Of a stretch of 64,000 bases of DNA, positions 27,465 through 36,360 are shown one piece after another. Numbering within the stretch: position 1 is the stretch's first letter; each line of letters starts with the position of its first letter. Both the position numbers and the translations under genes were made by a program. The DNA is taken from contig NZ_CP029426.2 of the NCBI RefSeq assembly GCF_002266435.3, forward strand, positions 2,262,001 through 2,326,000, written 5' to 3'. Under the pieces are notes generated by a model. The model had not been told where the DNA came from. It did not search any database and saw nothing but the letters and a program-made list of their open reading frames with translations. The DNA is from Bradyrhizobium amphicarpaeae (lineage in GTDB: Bacteria > Pseudomonadota > Alphaproteobacteria > Rhizobiales > Xanthobacteraceae).

Positions 27465-28171
27465 GCCTGCCTTGCCCGTGCCGCGGCGATGGTGGCGTCG
27501 ATGACGCTGCGATCGGTATTGCCCGCCGGATTTTGCCGCGTCGGCATCGAGGGGCGGAAGTGCACCCAGAGCTCCTGGCTGACGCGTTCGAGCCGTTCGA
27601 GCTCGCCGAGCGGATCGGGATGGTCGTCGGCGCGGATATCCAGCGCCGGCCATTCCTCCTCGCCGTGGATCAGAAGCGCGGCGGACTGCTTGCCGCGCTT
27701 GTCGCCGCCGGCGGCTTCGCCCGCGCGCATCGCCGCGAGCAGGCGGCGCGGGAAGGGCAGGCTGTCATTGGCGAGATAGGTCTTCGCGGTCTCATCGAGC
27801 ACGTCGGCGCCGGCCAGCATGTTGCCGGCGATCGAAAAGCCGCTGCCCGCAATGTGGCCGCACCAGTCGACACAGTCGCGCCCGGTATGGGCGGCGATCT
27901 CGCCGCTGGCATCCATGATGTGGAGCTGCCGGCTCTCGCGGCCGTCGTCGGTGGCGAGCAGCGCGGCCAGAACGTCATGCACATTGAGGCCTTCACGCAG
28001 CAGCTTGAGGCCGTCGATGCCGTAATAGGGATTGACGAAGGCCTGGGTCGCGATGGCGCCGACGCCGGCCGCGATGTAGGGCACGCGCGCGCCGACGGCG
28101 AAGAATCGGGTCGCGACCGCGATGCCGAACTGGCCGGTGGCAGGGTCTTTCGCGATGATCGACCAAGTCAT
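27461..28171 (-). CDS. DUF1028 family protein (Ntn-hydrolase-like)
   Basis: 236 residues. The start MTWSIIAKDPATGQFGIAVAT, then FFAVGARVPYIAAGVGAIATQ, is the typical DUF1028 N-terminus, a domain related to N-terminal-nucleophile hydrolases. Near residue 110 lies CVDWCGHIAGSGFSIAGNML, also conserved in the family as I recall it. The catalytic role is not established. It lies ten bases downstream of the gamma-glutamyltransferase-like gene and overlaps the ATPase gene that follows. Both neighbours argue for a function in hydrolysing imported peptides or amides. Confidence 0.85.
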   Translation of the reverse strand: MTWSIIAKDPATGQFGIAVATRFFAVGARVPYIAAGVGAIATQAFVNPYYGIDGLKLLREGLNVHDVLAALLATDDGRESRQLHIMDASGEIAAHTGRDCVDWCGHIAGSGFSIAGNMLAGADVLDETAKTYLANDSLPFPRRLLAAMRAGEAAGGDKRGKQSAALLIHGEEEWPALDIRADDHPDPLGELERLERVSQELWVHFRPSMPTRQNPAGNTDRSVIDATIAAARARQA

Positions 28172-28180
28172 GTGCTGCCT

Positions 28181-29983
28181 TCAGCGTCCCGCGGCGTAGC
28201 CTTGCATGCCGCGCGGATTGGCGGCGGCGCGCCGGCGGACACCGACGCGCGAGGCGGCGGTGAGGCGGCCTTCCGACCAGTCCGGTCCGACCTCGACGAT
28301 GTGTCCGCGCTCGCGAAGATTATCGATGGTCGCCTTCGGCACGCGGTTCTCGACCACGAGCACGCCGGGACGCGCGGTGCGCGGCCAGAACGAGATCGGG
28401 AAATGCTCGGAGTGCCAGGCCGGCGCGTCGATGGATTCCTGGAGGTTGAGATTGCAATGGACGTGGCGCAGGAAGAATTGCGTGATCCATTGGTCCTGCT
28501 GGTCGCCGCCGGGCGAGCCCCAGGCGAGATAAGGCTCGCCGTCGCGGAGCGCCATGGTCGGCGACAGCGTGGTGCGTGGCCGCTTGCCCGGTGCGAGCGA
28601 ACTCGGTTGGTTCTCTTCCAGATCGAACATCTGTGCGCGGCTGCCGAGGCAGAAGCCCAGTTCGGGAATGACGGGCGAGGATTGCAGCCAGCCTCCCGAC
28701 GGCGTCGAGGACACCATGTTGCCGGCTTTGTCGATGATGTCGAAATGGACGGTGTCGCCGCGCACCTCGCCGAAGCGCCCCACGGTCGGCTCACCGGCTC
28801 CGAGCGCGCCAACGGCCTCACGCTGGCCTTCGGCGCGGCGCAGCTTGACCACGCCGCCGAAGCCCTCGACCGCGCCGGGCCGGAGATCGAGCGAAGCTTT
28901 CTCGGTCACCAGCTTGCGACGTTCGTCGTTATAGGCGTCCGACAGCAGCGTCGCGATCGGGATCTCGCTGAACTCAGGATCGCCGTAGAATTTCTCGCGG
29001 TCGGCAAAGGCGAGCTTGGCGCATTCGATCTGGAGATGGATGAACTCGGGTCCGGTCGGATCGAGCCCGTCGAGCGCAAAACCCTTCAGCAGCGCGAGCT
29101 GCTGCAGCGTCACCGGACCCTGGCTCCAGACCCCGGCCTTGCAGACCGTGTAGCGGCCGTAATCGTAGGTGAGCGGCGCCTCGACCGTCGGCAGCCAGCG
29201 CGCCATGTCGTCGGCGGAGAGCACGCCGCGATGCGGTGTGCCGCTGACGTCCATCACCTCCTGCGTCCGGCAGAACTTGTCGATGGCCTCCGCGACGAAG
29301 CCCTGCGACCAGGCTTTGCGCGCTCGCTCGATTTCGGCGTCGCGGCCACCGCCGCCGCTCTCGGCTTCACTGAGGATACGGGCGTAGGTCGCGGCCAGCG
29401 TTGTGTTGGTGAACAGCGTGCCGGGCTTCGGCACCTCCCCATTCGGCAGGTAGACGGCGGCCGAGGTCGGCCAATGCTTGCGGAACAGCTGCTCCACGGT
29501 CTGGATCGTGGCACAGGCGCGCTCCACCAGCGGATAGCCGTCGCGCGCATAGGAGATCGCGGGTTCCAGCACGTCGCGCAGGCGCATCGTGCCGTAGTCG
29601 CGCAGCAGCATCATCCAGGATTCGAACGTGCCGGGGACGCAGGCCGCGAGCAGGCCGGTGCCGGGCACCATGTCGAGGCCTTCGCTCTTGTAATGCGCGA
29701 TGGTGGCGCGCGCCGGGGCCGGGCCTTGGCCGCAGATCACCTCGGTGCGGCCGCGCTTGACGTCGTGGACGATAACAGGCACGTCGCCGCCGGGGCCGTT
29801 CAGATGCGGCTCGACCACCTGGAGCGTGAAGGCCGTGGCGACGCCGGCGTCGAAGGCGTTGCCGCCCTTTTCGAGGATGGCCATGCCGACGGCGGTCGCG
29901 ATCCAGTGCGTGGTGGCGACCACCCCGAACGTGCCCTCGATCTCGGGGCGCGTCGTGAACGGATCGGGATTGATGTTGGACAT
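28181..29983 (-). CDS. Gamma-glutamyltransferase-like Ntn hydrolase
   Basis: 600 residues with the GGT fold. The large-subunit part has EKGGNAFDAGVATAFTLQVV, then HLNGPGGDVPVIV. The expected nucleophile and autocleavage threonine is T411 in GDTVHFDIIDKAGNMVS, followed by the glycine-rich SSTPSGG. GGTs hydrolyse or transfer gamma-glutamyl groups, for example from glutathione. There is no signal peptide or lipobox, so this one should act in the cytoplasm on imported substrate, unlike classical periplasmic GGT. It lies between two peptide importers and next to the DUF1028 gene. The true substrate may be another gamma-glutamyl or amide compound. Confidence 0.88.
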   Translation of the reverse strand: MSNINPDPFTTRPEIEGTFGVVATTHWIATAVGMAILEKGGNAFDAGVATAFTLQVVEPHLNGPGGDVPVIVHDVKRGRTEVICGQGPAPARATIAHYKSEGLDMVPGTGLLAACVPGTFESWMMLLRDYGTMRLRDVLEPAISYARDGYPLVERACATIQTVEQLFRKHWPTSAAVYLPNGEVPKPGTLFTNTTLAATYARILSEAESGGGGRDAEIERARKAWSQGFVAEAIDKFCRTQEVMDVSGTPHRGVLSADDMARWLPTVEAPLTYDYGRYTVCKAGVWSQGPVTLQQLALLKGFALDGLDPTGPEFIHLQIECAKLAFADREKFYGDPEFSEIPIATLLSDAYNDERRKLVTEKASLDLRPGAVEGFGGVVKLRRAEGQREAVGALGAGEPTVGRFGEVRGDTVHFDIIDKAGNMVSSTPSGGWLQSSPVIPELGFCLGSRAQMFDLEENQPSSLAPGKRPRTTLSPTMALRDGEPYLAWGSPGGDQQDQWITQFFLRHVHCNLNLQESIDAPAWHSEHFPISFWPRTARPGVLVVENRVPKATIDNLRERGHIVEVGPDWSEGRLTAASRVGVRRRAAANPRGMQGYAAGR

Positions 29984-30067
29984 GGGAGTTACCTTATGTG
30001 TCGCGCGCGCAATTGATCACAGCCCGTGCTGGGATGCCAAATGCACAGGCCGCATGGCACGCGTGCG

Positions 30068-31057
30068 TCACGCCGGGACCGGCGCGGTGTTCACCGCATG
30101 GCAGGCGACGCCGTCGATCAGCTCGGGTGCTTGCTTGCGGCAGAGGTCGAACGCGAGCGGGCAGCGCGGATTGAAGGCGCAGCCGGGCGGCGGATTGATC
30201 GGGTTCGGGATCTCGCCCTTCACCGGAATGCGCTGTCGCCCGCTCATGGCGAGGTCAGGCACGGCGCCGAGCAGCATCTTGGTGTAGGGCATGCGCGGGT
30301 GGGCGAACAATTCCTTGCCTTCCGCGATCTCGACGATACGGCCGAGATACATCACGCCGACGCGGCTCGCCATGTGGCGGACCACGGCAAGGTTGTGGCT
30401 GATGAACATGTAGGTCAGGCCGAACTTGTCCTGGAGGTCGCGCATCAGGTTCAGGATCTGGGCCTGCACGGAGACGTCGAGCGCCGAGGTCGGCTCGTCG
30501 CAGACGATGAACTCTGCATCCGATGCGAGCGCCCGGGCAATTGCGATGCGCTGGCGCTGGCCGCCGGAGAATTCGTGCGGAAACTTGAATCGGTCGTCGG
30601 GATGCAGGCCGACGAGGCTGAGCAGCTCGCCGACGCGGGCCTGGATGTCGCGCTCGCCCTGGATCAGGTCGAAGGCGCGGATCGGCTCGGCGATGATGGC
30701 ATCGACGCGGAAGCGCGGATTGAGGCTGGCATAGGGATCCTGGAAGATCATCTGGATGCGACGGCGCAGCTTGCGACGCACCGGCGCCTGCCGCGGATCG
30801 GTCATCGAGACGCCGTCGATCAGCACGTCGCCCGAAGTTGGCGGCAGCAGGCCGACGACCATCCGCGCCACGGTGGTCTTGCCTGAACCGGATTCGCCGA
30901 CCAGGGCAAACGTCTCGCCCTTCCTGATGTCGAAGGTGACGTGATCGACCGCCTTGAGATATTCGAGATGCCCGCCTTCGAGCACGCGGTTGAGCCAGGG
31001 TTTTGAAACGTCGAACACCCGGCGCAGATTTGTGGCCTGGACGAAGGGAGCGCTCAT
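30068..31057 (-). CDS. Peptide ABC transporter ATPase, DppF/OppF-like (transporter 1)
   Basis: 329 residues. Walker A GESGSGKTT, signature FSGGQRQR, Walker B FIVCDEPTSALD and switch FISHNLAVV are present. The C-terminal NPPPGCAFNPRCPLAFDLC extension is that of oligopeptide transporters. Residues 15-38 carry an insert (VSKPWLNRVLEGGHLEYLK) before the first strand, as in many DppF proteins. The start ATG overlaps the stop of the DppD-like gene. It is 84 bases upstream of the GGT-like gene in the same direction. Confidence 0.92.
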   Translation of the reverse strand: MSAPFVQATNLRRVFDVSKPWLNRVLEGGHLEYLKAVDHVTFDIRKGETFALVGESGSGKTTVARMVVGLLPPTSGDVLIDGVSMTDPRQAPVRRKLRRRIQMIFQDPYASLNPRFRVDAIIAEPIRAFDLIQGERDIQARVGELLSLVGLHPDDRFKFPHEFSGGQRQRIAIARALASDAEFIVCDEPTSALDVSVQAQILNLMRDLQDKFGLTYMFISHNLAVVRHMASRVGVMYLGRIVEIAEGKELFAHPRMPYTKMLLGAVPDLAMSGRQRIPVKGEIPNPINPPPGCAFNPRCPLAFDLCRKQAPELIDGVACHAVNTAPVPA

Positions 31058-32040
31058 GCCGCGCTCTCCGCTGGTACGTCGTCATAGAGGTGGCAGGCGA
31101 CCGATTGTGCGCCGCGCGGCAGCGGTTCGGGCCGATCGACGCGACAGCGGTCGAACGCGAACGCGCAGCGCGGATTGAACGAGCAGCCGCGCGGGATCGC
31201 CGACAGCCGCGGCATCGAGCCGGGAATCTGCATGAGACGCTTGTCGTCGCCTGCCAGCGTCGGAATCGCGCCCATCAAGCCCTTGGCATAGGGATGCAGC
31301 GGATTTTGCACCACGTCCTGCACCGGACCGATCTCGGCGACGCGGCCGGCATACATCACGGCGACGCGGTCGGAAGTCTCCGCGATCACGCCCATGTCGT
31401 GCGTCACCAGCATCACGGCGGTGCCGTGGTCGCGTCCGAGCCGCTTGATCAGCGAGATGATCTGCGCCTGTACGGAGACGTCGAGCGCGGTGGTCGGCTC
31501 GTCGGCGATGATCAGCTCCGGCTCGGCGCAGATCGCAAGCGCAATCACGACGCGCTGGCGCATGCCGCCGGAGAATTCGTGCGGGTAGCCGTCGATGCGC
31601 TTGTCCGGCGCGGGAATGCCGACCTCGGCAAGCAGGTCGATGGCACGGCGGCGGGCGGCCGTCTCGGACAGGTTCAGGTGCGTCCTGATCGTCTCGACGA
31701 TCTGGTCGCCGACCCGGTAGAGCGGATTGAGCGAGGTGAGGGGGTCCTGGAAGATCATGCCGATCCGTTTTCCACGGATGCGGCGCATCTCCTCGGGCGG
31801 CAGATTGTCGATACGCAGCCCGGCGAGACGGATCTCGCCGCCGGCGATGCGGCCGGGCGGGTCGATCAGGCCGATCACGGCAAGGCCGGTGACGGACTTG
31901 CCGGCGCCGGATTCGCCGACCACGCCCAGCACCTCGCCCTTGGCGATGTCGAAGGAGACGCCGTCGATGGCGCGCAGCGTGCCGCGGCGGGAGGCGAACT
32001 CCACCTGAAGGTTGCGGACGGAGAGAATTGGTTCGGTCAT
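31054..32040 (-). CDS. Peptide ABC transporter ATPase, DppD/OppD-like (transporter 1)
   Basis: 328 residues starting MTEPILSVRNLQVEF. Walker A GESGAGKS, signature FSGGMRQR, Walker [13 protein letters not shown] and switch LVTHDMGVI are present, followed by a cysteine-containing C-terminal extension (GCSFNPRCAFAFDRC). The start follows the DppC stop by 13 bases. Partner of the DppF-like ATPase, which it overlaps by four bases. Confidence 0.92.
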   Translation of the reverse strand: MTEPILSVRNLQVEFASRRGTLRAIDGVSFDIAKGEVLGVVGESGAGKSVTGLAVIGLIDPPGRIAGGEIRLAGLRIDNLPPEEMRRIRGKRIGMIFQDPLTSLNPLYRVGDQIVETIRTHLNLSETAARRRAIDLLAEVGIPAPDKRIDGYPHEFSGGMRQRVVIALAICAEPELIIADEPTTALDVSVQAQIISLIKRLGRDHGTAVMLVTHDMGVIAETSDRVAVMYAGRVAEIGPVQDVVQNPLHPYAKGLMGAIPTLAGDDKRLMQIPGSMPRLSAIPRGCSFNPRCAFAFDRCRVDRPEPLPRGAQSVACHLYDDVPAESAA

Positions 32041-32053
32041 GAGCGCCGTATGG

Positions 32054-33013
32054 TCATCGAAGCTTCGGGTTGAGAGCGTCGCGCAGCCAGTCGCCGAGCA
32101 GATTGATCGACAGGATGAGCGCCGCAAGTGCAATGCCGGGGAATGCGACAATCCACCATTCGCCGGCGAACAGGTAGCCGTTCCCGATACGGATCAGCGT
32201 GCCGAGCGACGGCATGGTCTCAGGCATGCCTGAGCCGAGGAAGGACAGCGTTGCTTCGGTGATGATGGCGAGCGCGAGGTTGATGGTCGCGATCACCAGG
32301 ATTGGTCCCGTGGTGTTCGGAAGCACGTGGCGCAGCATGATCACCGGAGCCGGCAGACCGATCAATTGCGCGGCTGCGACATAGTCCTTGTTCTTCTCGA
32401 TCAGCACCGAGCCGCGCACCGTCCGCGCGTACTGGACCCAGAAGCTCAGGCCAATCGCGAACACCAGGACCGCCAGCATGCTCATCTCGTCGAGCTTGTT
32501 GCCAAAGACCGATTTGGCGATCCCGTTGATCAAGAGCGCGATCAGGATGGCCGGAAACGAAAGCTGCACGTCGGCAATGCGCATGATCAGCCCGTCGACG
32601 GCGCCGCCGAAATAGCCGGCCGTCAACCCGAGCAGGATGCCGATCGCACCGGAGAGGACGACGCCGAGCACGCCGACGAGCAGCGAGATGCGCAGGCCAT
32701 AGAGGATCGCGGACAGCACGTCGCGGCCTTGCTCGTCGGTGCCGAGCAGGAACGGGCTCTGGCCGTCTGCAGTCCAGAGCGGCGAGATGCGCGAATTCAT
32801 CAATTGCAGCTGTGCCGGATCGAATGGATTCTGCACCGACAGCAGCGGGGCGAAGATCGCGACCAGAAAGAACAGCAGCGTCACGCCGGCCGCGATCATG
32901 GTGATCTTGGAGCGGCGGAACGAGTAGAACAAATCGCCGTCGAGCGTGCGCCTGAACCAGTCAGGGGCGGCGGCACGTTTCTCGGCAGTGTGGGGAACGA
33001 CGGCCTCGCTCAT
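32054..33013 (-). CDS. Peptide ABC transporter permease, DppC/OppC family (transporter 1)
   Basis: 319 residues. A cytoplasmic N-terminus precedes the first helix (about 48-70), then LGTDEQGRDVLSAILYGLR, the DppC hallmark, and the coupling loop YVAAAQLIGLPAPVIMLRHV. The C-terminus LRDALNPKLR resembles that of the transporter 2 permease. Start ATG 33013 follows the DppB stop by one base. Confidence 0.92.
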   Translation of the reverse strand: MSEAVVPHTAEKRAAAPDWFRRTLDGDLFYSFRRSKITMIAAGVTLLFFLVAIFAPLLSVQNPFDPAQLQLMNSRISPLWTADGQSPFLLGTDEQGRDVLSAILYGLRISLLVGVLGVVLSGAIGILLGLTAGYFGGAVDGLIMRIADVQLSFPAILIALLINGIAKSVFGNKLDEMSMLAVLVFAIGLSFWVQYARTVRGSVLIEKNKDYVAAAQLIGLPAPVIMLRHVLPNTTGPILVIATINLALAIITEATLSFLGSGMPETMPSLGTLIRIGNGYLFAGEWWIVAFPGIALAALILSINLLGDWLRDALNPKLR

Positions 33014-33014
33014 C

Positions 33015-33995
33015 TCAATGCGCCTGACTGACCGTCGAGCGCAGCCGCGGATCGACGATCGTGTAGAGGATATCAACCACGAAATTGATGGTGACAAAGA
33101 TCAGGGACACCATCATCAGGTATGCCGCCATGATCGGGATGTCGACGTTCTGAACGGCTTGCACGAACAGGAGTCCCATGCCCGGCCATTGGAACACGGT
33201 TTCGGTGATGATCGCGAAAGCAATGACCGAGCCAAATTGCAGGCCGGCAACGGTGATGACGGGAACCAGGGTATTGCGCAGGGCGTGACCAAAGTGAACG
33301 GCGCGTGTGGTCAGCCCGCGAGCACGGGCGAAGCGGATGTAGTCGGTGCGCAAGACTTCCAGCATTTCTGCGCGAACCAGGCGCATGATCAGCGTCATCT
33401 GGAACAGGCCGAGCGTGATCGACGGCATGATCAGAGCTTTCAGGCCTGAAAGTGTCAGAAGGCCCGTCGTCCACCACCCGATGTGCACGACGTCGCCGCG
33501 ACCGAACGAGGGCAGCCAGCCGAGCGTCACCGAGAACAGGTAGATCATGAGAATGCCGATCAGGAAGGTCGGCAGCGAAATGCCGATCAGGGACACCGCC
33601 TGAAACAGATGCGCAAGCCAGCTGTCGCGGCGCAGTGCCGAATAGACGCCCATCAGGATCCCGCTGACCATCGCGAAGATCGTGGCGCAGATCGCGAGTT
33701 CCAGCGTTGCCGGCATCCGCTCCCTTAGCAGGTTGGCGACCGGCAGGCGGAACTGGTAGGACACGCCGAACTTGAACTGCGCGGCATTGCCGATGTAGCG
33801 GCCGAACTGCACGATCACGGGATCGTCGAGACCGAGGGATTTGCGGATCGCGGCACGTTCGGCGCCCGACGTGTCCATCCCGACCATCTGGTTCACGGGA
33901 TCGCCGGCGAAGCGGAACATCGAGAAGGAGATGATCCCGACAGCGATCATGACGCCAATGGCCTGGATGGCCCGGCGCAGTGTGAAAGCGAGCAT
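33015..33995 (-). CDS. Peptide ABC transporter permease, DppB/OppB family (transporter 1)
   Basis: 326 residues with the DppB start MLAFTLRRAIQAIGVMIAVG, the periplasmic RFAGDPVNQMVG segment, the coupling loop YIRFARARGLTTRAVHFGHA and the C-terminal DPRLRS. About six membrane helices. It follows the binding-protein gene after a 130-base gap that contains a long stem-loop, and it is directly followed by the DppC-type gene. Confidence 0.92.
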   Translation of the reverse strand: MLAFTLRRAIQAIGVMIAVGIISFSMFRFAGDPVNQMVGMDTSGAERAAIRKSLGLDDPVIVQFGRYIGNAAQFKFGVSYQFRLPVANLLRERMPATLELAICATIFAMVSGILMGVYSALRRDSWLAHLFQAVSLIGISLPTFLIGILMIYLFSVTLGWLPSFGRGDVVHIGWWTTGLLTLSGLKALIMPSITLGLFQMTLIMRLVRAEMLEVLRTDYIRFARARGLTTRAVHFGHALRNTLVPVITVAGLQFGSVIAFAIITETVFQWPGMGLLFVQAVQNVDIPIMAAYLMMVSLIFVTINFVVDILYTIVDPRLRSTVSQAH

Positions 33996-34065
33996 CTGTT
34001 CCTTTCACATCTCTTCAGCAGTACGCATTATCGCATTAGCCCGAAACGGCAGAGCTTGAAACAGC

Positions 34066-34109
34066 AAGTCCCGGAAGCCAGATCTTGAAAGCGATGGCTT
34101 CCGGGACTT
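34066..34109 (-). other. 15-bp perfect stem-loop between binding-protein and permease genes
   Basis: AAGTCCCGGAAGCCA (34066-34080) and TGGCTTCCGGGACTT (34095-34109) pair perfectly over 15 bases with a 14-base loop. It begins 17 bases after the binding-protein stop codon on the minus strand. No run of T follows, so it is more likely an RNA-stabilising or partial-termination hairpin than a full terminator. Such a hairpin would raise binding-protein output relative to the permease genes. Confidence 0.7.
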
Positions 34110-34125
34110 CACAACTTGTTGACGC

Positions 34126-35724
34126 TTACTCGTCCTGCTTGGTCGCCCAATAGAGCATGACCATGTTGTCCGCGCGCTGGGTCAGCTTCACCTTCTTCGA
34201 GACGCCCCACGCGAGCGCCTGCTGGTGCAGCGGGATATAGGCCCAGTCCTTCATCGAGACTTCGAAAGCCTGCTTGATCAAGAGATCGCGCTTGGTCTTG
34301 TCGGATTCGACGAGGACCTTGTCGGCGAGTTCGTCGAACTGCTTGTTGCAGTAGCCGGCGAGATTGGCTTCGCCGCGGTTGGGATCCTTGGGATCGTCGC
34401 GGCAACCCATGATGTCGTGCAGAACGTTCTGCGAATCCAGGGTGTCCGGGGTCCATCCCAGCATGAACAGCGAGGTCTTGTAGCCGCCGGGCTTCAGCAC
34501 CTTGGCGAAATACAGGGCCTTCGGTTGCGCCAGCAGATCGACCTTGATGTTGATGCGGGCGAGCATGCCCACGATCGCCTGGCAGATCGCGGCGTCGTTG
34601 ACGTAGCGATCGTTCGGGCAGTCCATCGTCACCTCGAAACCGCTGGCATAGCCGGCGTCGGCGAGGAGCTTCTTGGCGGCGTCGGGATCGAACTTCGGCC
34701 GGGTGAAATCCTTCGAGGGAAAGATCTCCGGTGCGACCATCAATGCGGACGGGGTGGAGAGCCCGCGCATGACGCGATTCTTGATCAGGTCGACGTCGAT
34801 GGCCCGGTAGACCGCTTCGCGGACGCGAACGTCCTTGAACGGGTTCTTGCCCTTGACGTTGGAGTACAGGAGCTCGTCGCGCGCCTGATCCATGCCGACG
34901 AAAATGGTGCGGAGTTCAGGTCCCGTCAGCACGGTGGCGTTCGGGCTCGCCTTGACGCGCTCGATGTCCTGCACCGGAACCGGCTCGATCACGTCGACTT
35001 CGCCCGACAACAGAGCCGCGACACGCGTGGCGGGGTTGGCGATCGGCGTGAAGATGATCTCCTTCAGATTATGTTCCGGTTTGCGCCACCAGTTCGGGTT
35101 CGCCTTGAAGACGGTCTTCACGCCCGGCTGATGGCTCTCGATCATGAAGGGACCGGTGCCGTTTTCATGGAGCGAGGCGTAGCTCGGGGTCGTCGCGGCT
35201 GCGGGCGTCGGTGCCACCGCATCGTTCGCCTCTGCCCATTTCTTGTCCATGATGTACCAGGTCGCCCACAGCGCCGTCAGGATGGGATTGGGCGAGCTCA
35301 GGATGAAATCGACGGTGTAATCGTCGACCTTGACGGCCTTGGCGTCGGCGGGAACGCGGCTCTGGAAATTCGAGCCTTTCGCTCGCACGCGCTCGGCCGA
35401 GAACACCACGTCGTCGGCCGTGAAGGGGTCGCCATTATGGAATTTCACGCCCTTGCGCAGGTGGAAGCGCCAGCGCGTCGGCTCCGGCGTCTCCCAGCTT
35501 TCGGCGAGCGCCGGGATGATCTTCAGGTCCTTGTCGCGGGCAACCAGTCCCTCATAGACATGGCCGAGATGTGCACTGGTGGTCGACTCGTTCAGCGTGT
35601 AGGGGTCGAGCGACTTCAGTTCGCCCTGGTTGGCGTAGCGCAGCGTCTGGCTCGACGCCGGCGAGACCGTCAACGCAAGCATACCGGCGAGCGTCGCCGC
35701 AAACAGACTTCGACTGACTGACAT
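34126..35724 (-). CDS. Peptide ABC transporter substrate-binding protein (transporter 1)
   Basis: 532 residues. The Sec signal peptide (MSVSRSLFAATLAGMLALTV, cleavage near ASSQT) is followed by the family 5 pattern LRYANQGELKSLDPYTLNE and FHLRKGVKFHNGDPFTADD. ATG 35724 has GGAGAGGG upstream; longer readings cross the intergenic region. It is the first gene of the minus-strand peptide-transport run, so the promoter for the whole cluster should lie in 35725-36102. The ligand is probably a peptide or gamma-glutamyl compound, judged from the GGT-like gene downstream. Confidence 0.92.
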   Translation of the reverse strand: MSVSRSLFAATLAGMLALTVSPASSQTLRYANQGELKSLDPYTLNESTTSAHLGHVYEGLVARDKDLKIIPALAESWETPEPTRWRFHLRKGVKFHNGDPFTADDVVFSAERVRAKGSNFQSRVPADAKAVKVDDYTVDFILSSPNPILTALWATWYIMDKKWAEANDAVAPTPAAATTPSYASLHENGTGPFMIESHQPGVKTVFKANPNWWRKPEHNLKEIIFTPIANPATRVAALLSGEVDVIEPVPVQDIERVKASPNATVLTGPELRTIFVGMDQARDELLYSNVKGKNPFKDVRVREAVYRAIDVDLIKNRVMRGLSTPSALMVAPEIFPSKDFTRPKFDPDAAKKLLADAGYASGFEVTMDCPNDRYVNDAAICQAIVGMLARINIKVDLLAQPKALYFAKVLKPGGYKTSLFMLGWTPDTLDSQNVLHDIMGCRDDPKDPNRGEANLAGYCNKQFDELADKVLVESDKTKRDLLIKQAFEVSMKDWAYIPLHQQALAWGVSKKVKLTQRADNMVMLYWATKQDE

Positions 35725-36102
35725 TCTTGACCCTCTCCACACCGCCGTGCCGGTGGTTTTTGATTGTTCGGCCGGCTGATCAATCCATGTTGCCCAGAGT
35801 TCTCGGCCCGTGCAAGCGCCATTCCAGCAAGGAACGCGCCAAGTTGCACTGCTGTGCAGCAATGCTGACCCGCAATCTGGCGATCAAAACTTCGCGGGGG
35901 ATATTCGACTTTCGGCCGTGGAGCCGCCGCGGGCCGGGCTGGAACACCCGTCGATGGCGCCGGGCACGTACAGCCGGTTTTGATTGACCATACCCGCCGA
36001 TTGCAGACGCCGGCCTCCCGCCGCCTGCATCAGGTCGCTTGCGTCGCACCACAACTCGCGGCGATACTCCGTCGGGCCACTCGAATCTCATCTGGAGGGG
36101 AC
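35725..36102. other. Divergent intergenic region (378 bases)
   Basis: It separates the peptide-transport run (minus) from the DUF6489/lipid-island genes (plus) and must hold promoters for both. Apart from the palindrome at 35844-35862 I see no gene and no clear -35/-10 pair. Short open frames here lack ribosome-binding sites. Confidence 0.6.
35844..35862. promoter_or_regulatory. Candidate PhaR-type operator (CTGC-N3-GCAG)
   Basis: TTGCACTGCTGTGCAGCAA contains CTGC TGT GCAG (35849-35859) nested within outer TTGC / GCAA ends. CTGC-N3-4-GCAG is the site I recall for PhaR, the polyhydroxyalkanoate-responsive repressor of Paracoccus. It lies about 240 bases upstream of the DUF6489 gene that opens the lipid/PHA island. 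No phaR gene is in the window, so assignment is by motif only. Confidence 0.4.
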
Positions 36103-36360
36103 ATGAAAGTTAATATTGAAATCGACTGCACCCCCCTCGAGGCCCGCCAGTTCTTTGGACTGCCCGATGTGATGCCGATGCAGACCGCCGTGATGGACAA
36201 GCTGCAGCAGCAGATGATGTCCAATATCGACAAGGTCTCGCCGGAATCGCTGATCCAGAGCTGGTTCACCTTCGATCCCAAGATCGCCGAGCGGTTTCAG
36301 GACATGTTCGTTACGATGGCGGGCCTCGGCGGCACGCGCAGCAACGACAAGAAGAAATAA
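36103..36360 (+). CDS. DUF6489 family small protein
   Basis: 85 residues starting MKVNIEIDCTPLEARQFFGL and ending in a lysine-rich tail. TGGAGGGG sits directly before the ATG, so it should be well translated. It has an amphipathic helical middle (MQTAVMDKLQQQMMSNID) and no signal peptide. I recall such proteins as DUF6489, function unknown. The stop overlaps the hydrolase start (TAATG), which couples the two. The neighbourhood suggests a role at PHA granules or in lipid metabolism. Confidence 0.7.
   Translation: MKVNIEIDCTPLEARQFFGLPDVMPMQTAVMDKLQQQMMSNIDKVSPESLIQSWFTFDPKIAERFQDMFVTMAGLGGTRSNDKKK

Noticed and set aside
27533..30016. An 827-codon plus-strand frame over the DUF1028 and GGT genes
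   Set aside because: Antisense shadow with biased composition; the minus-strand genes show catalytic motifs and correct spacing.
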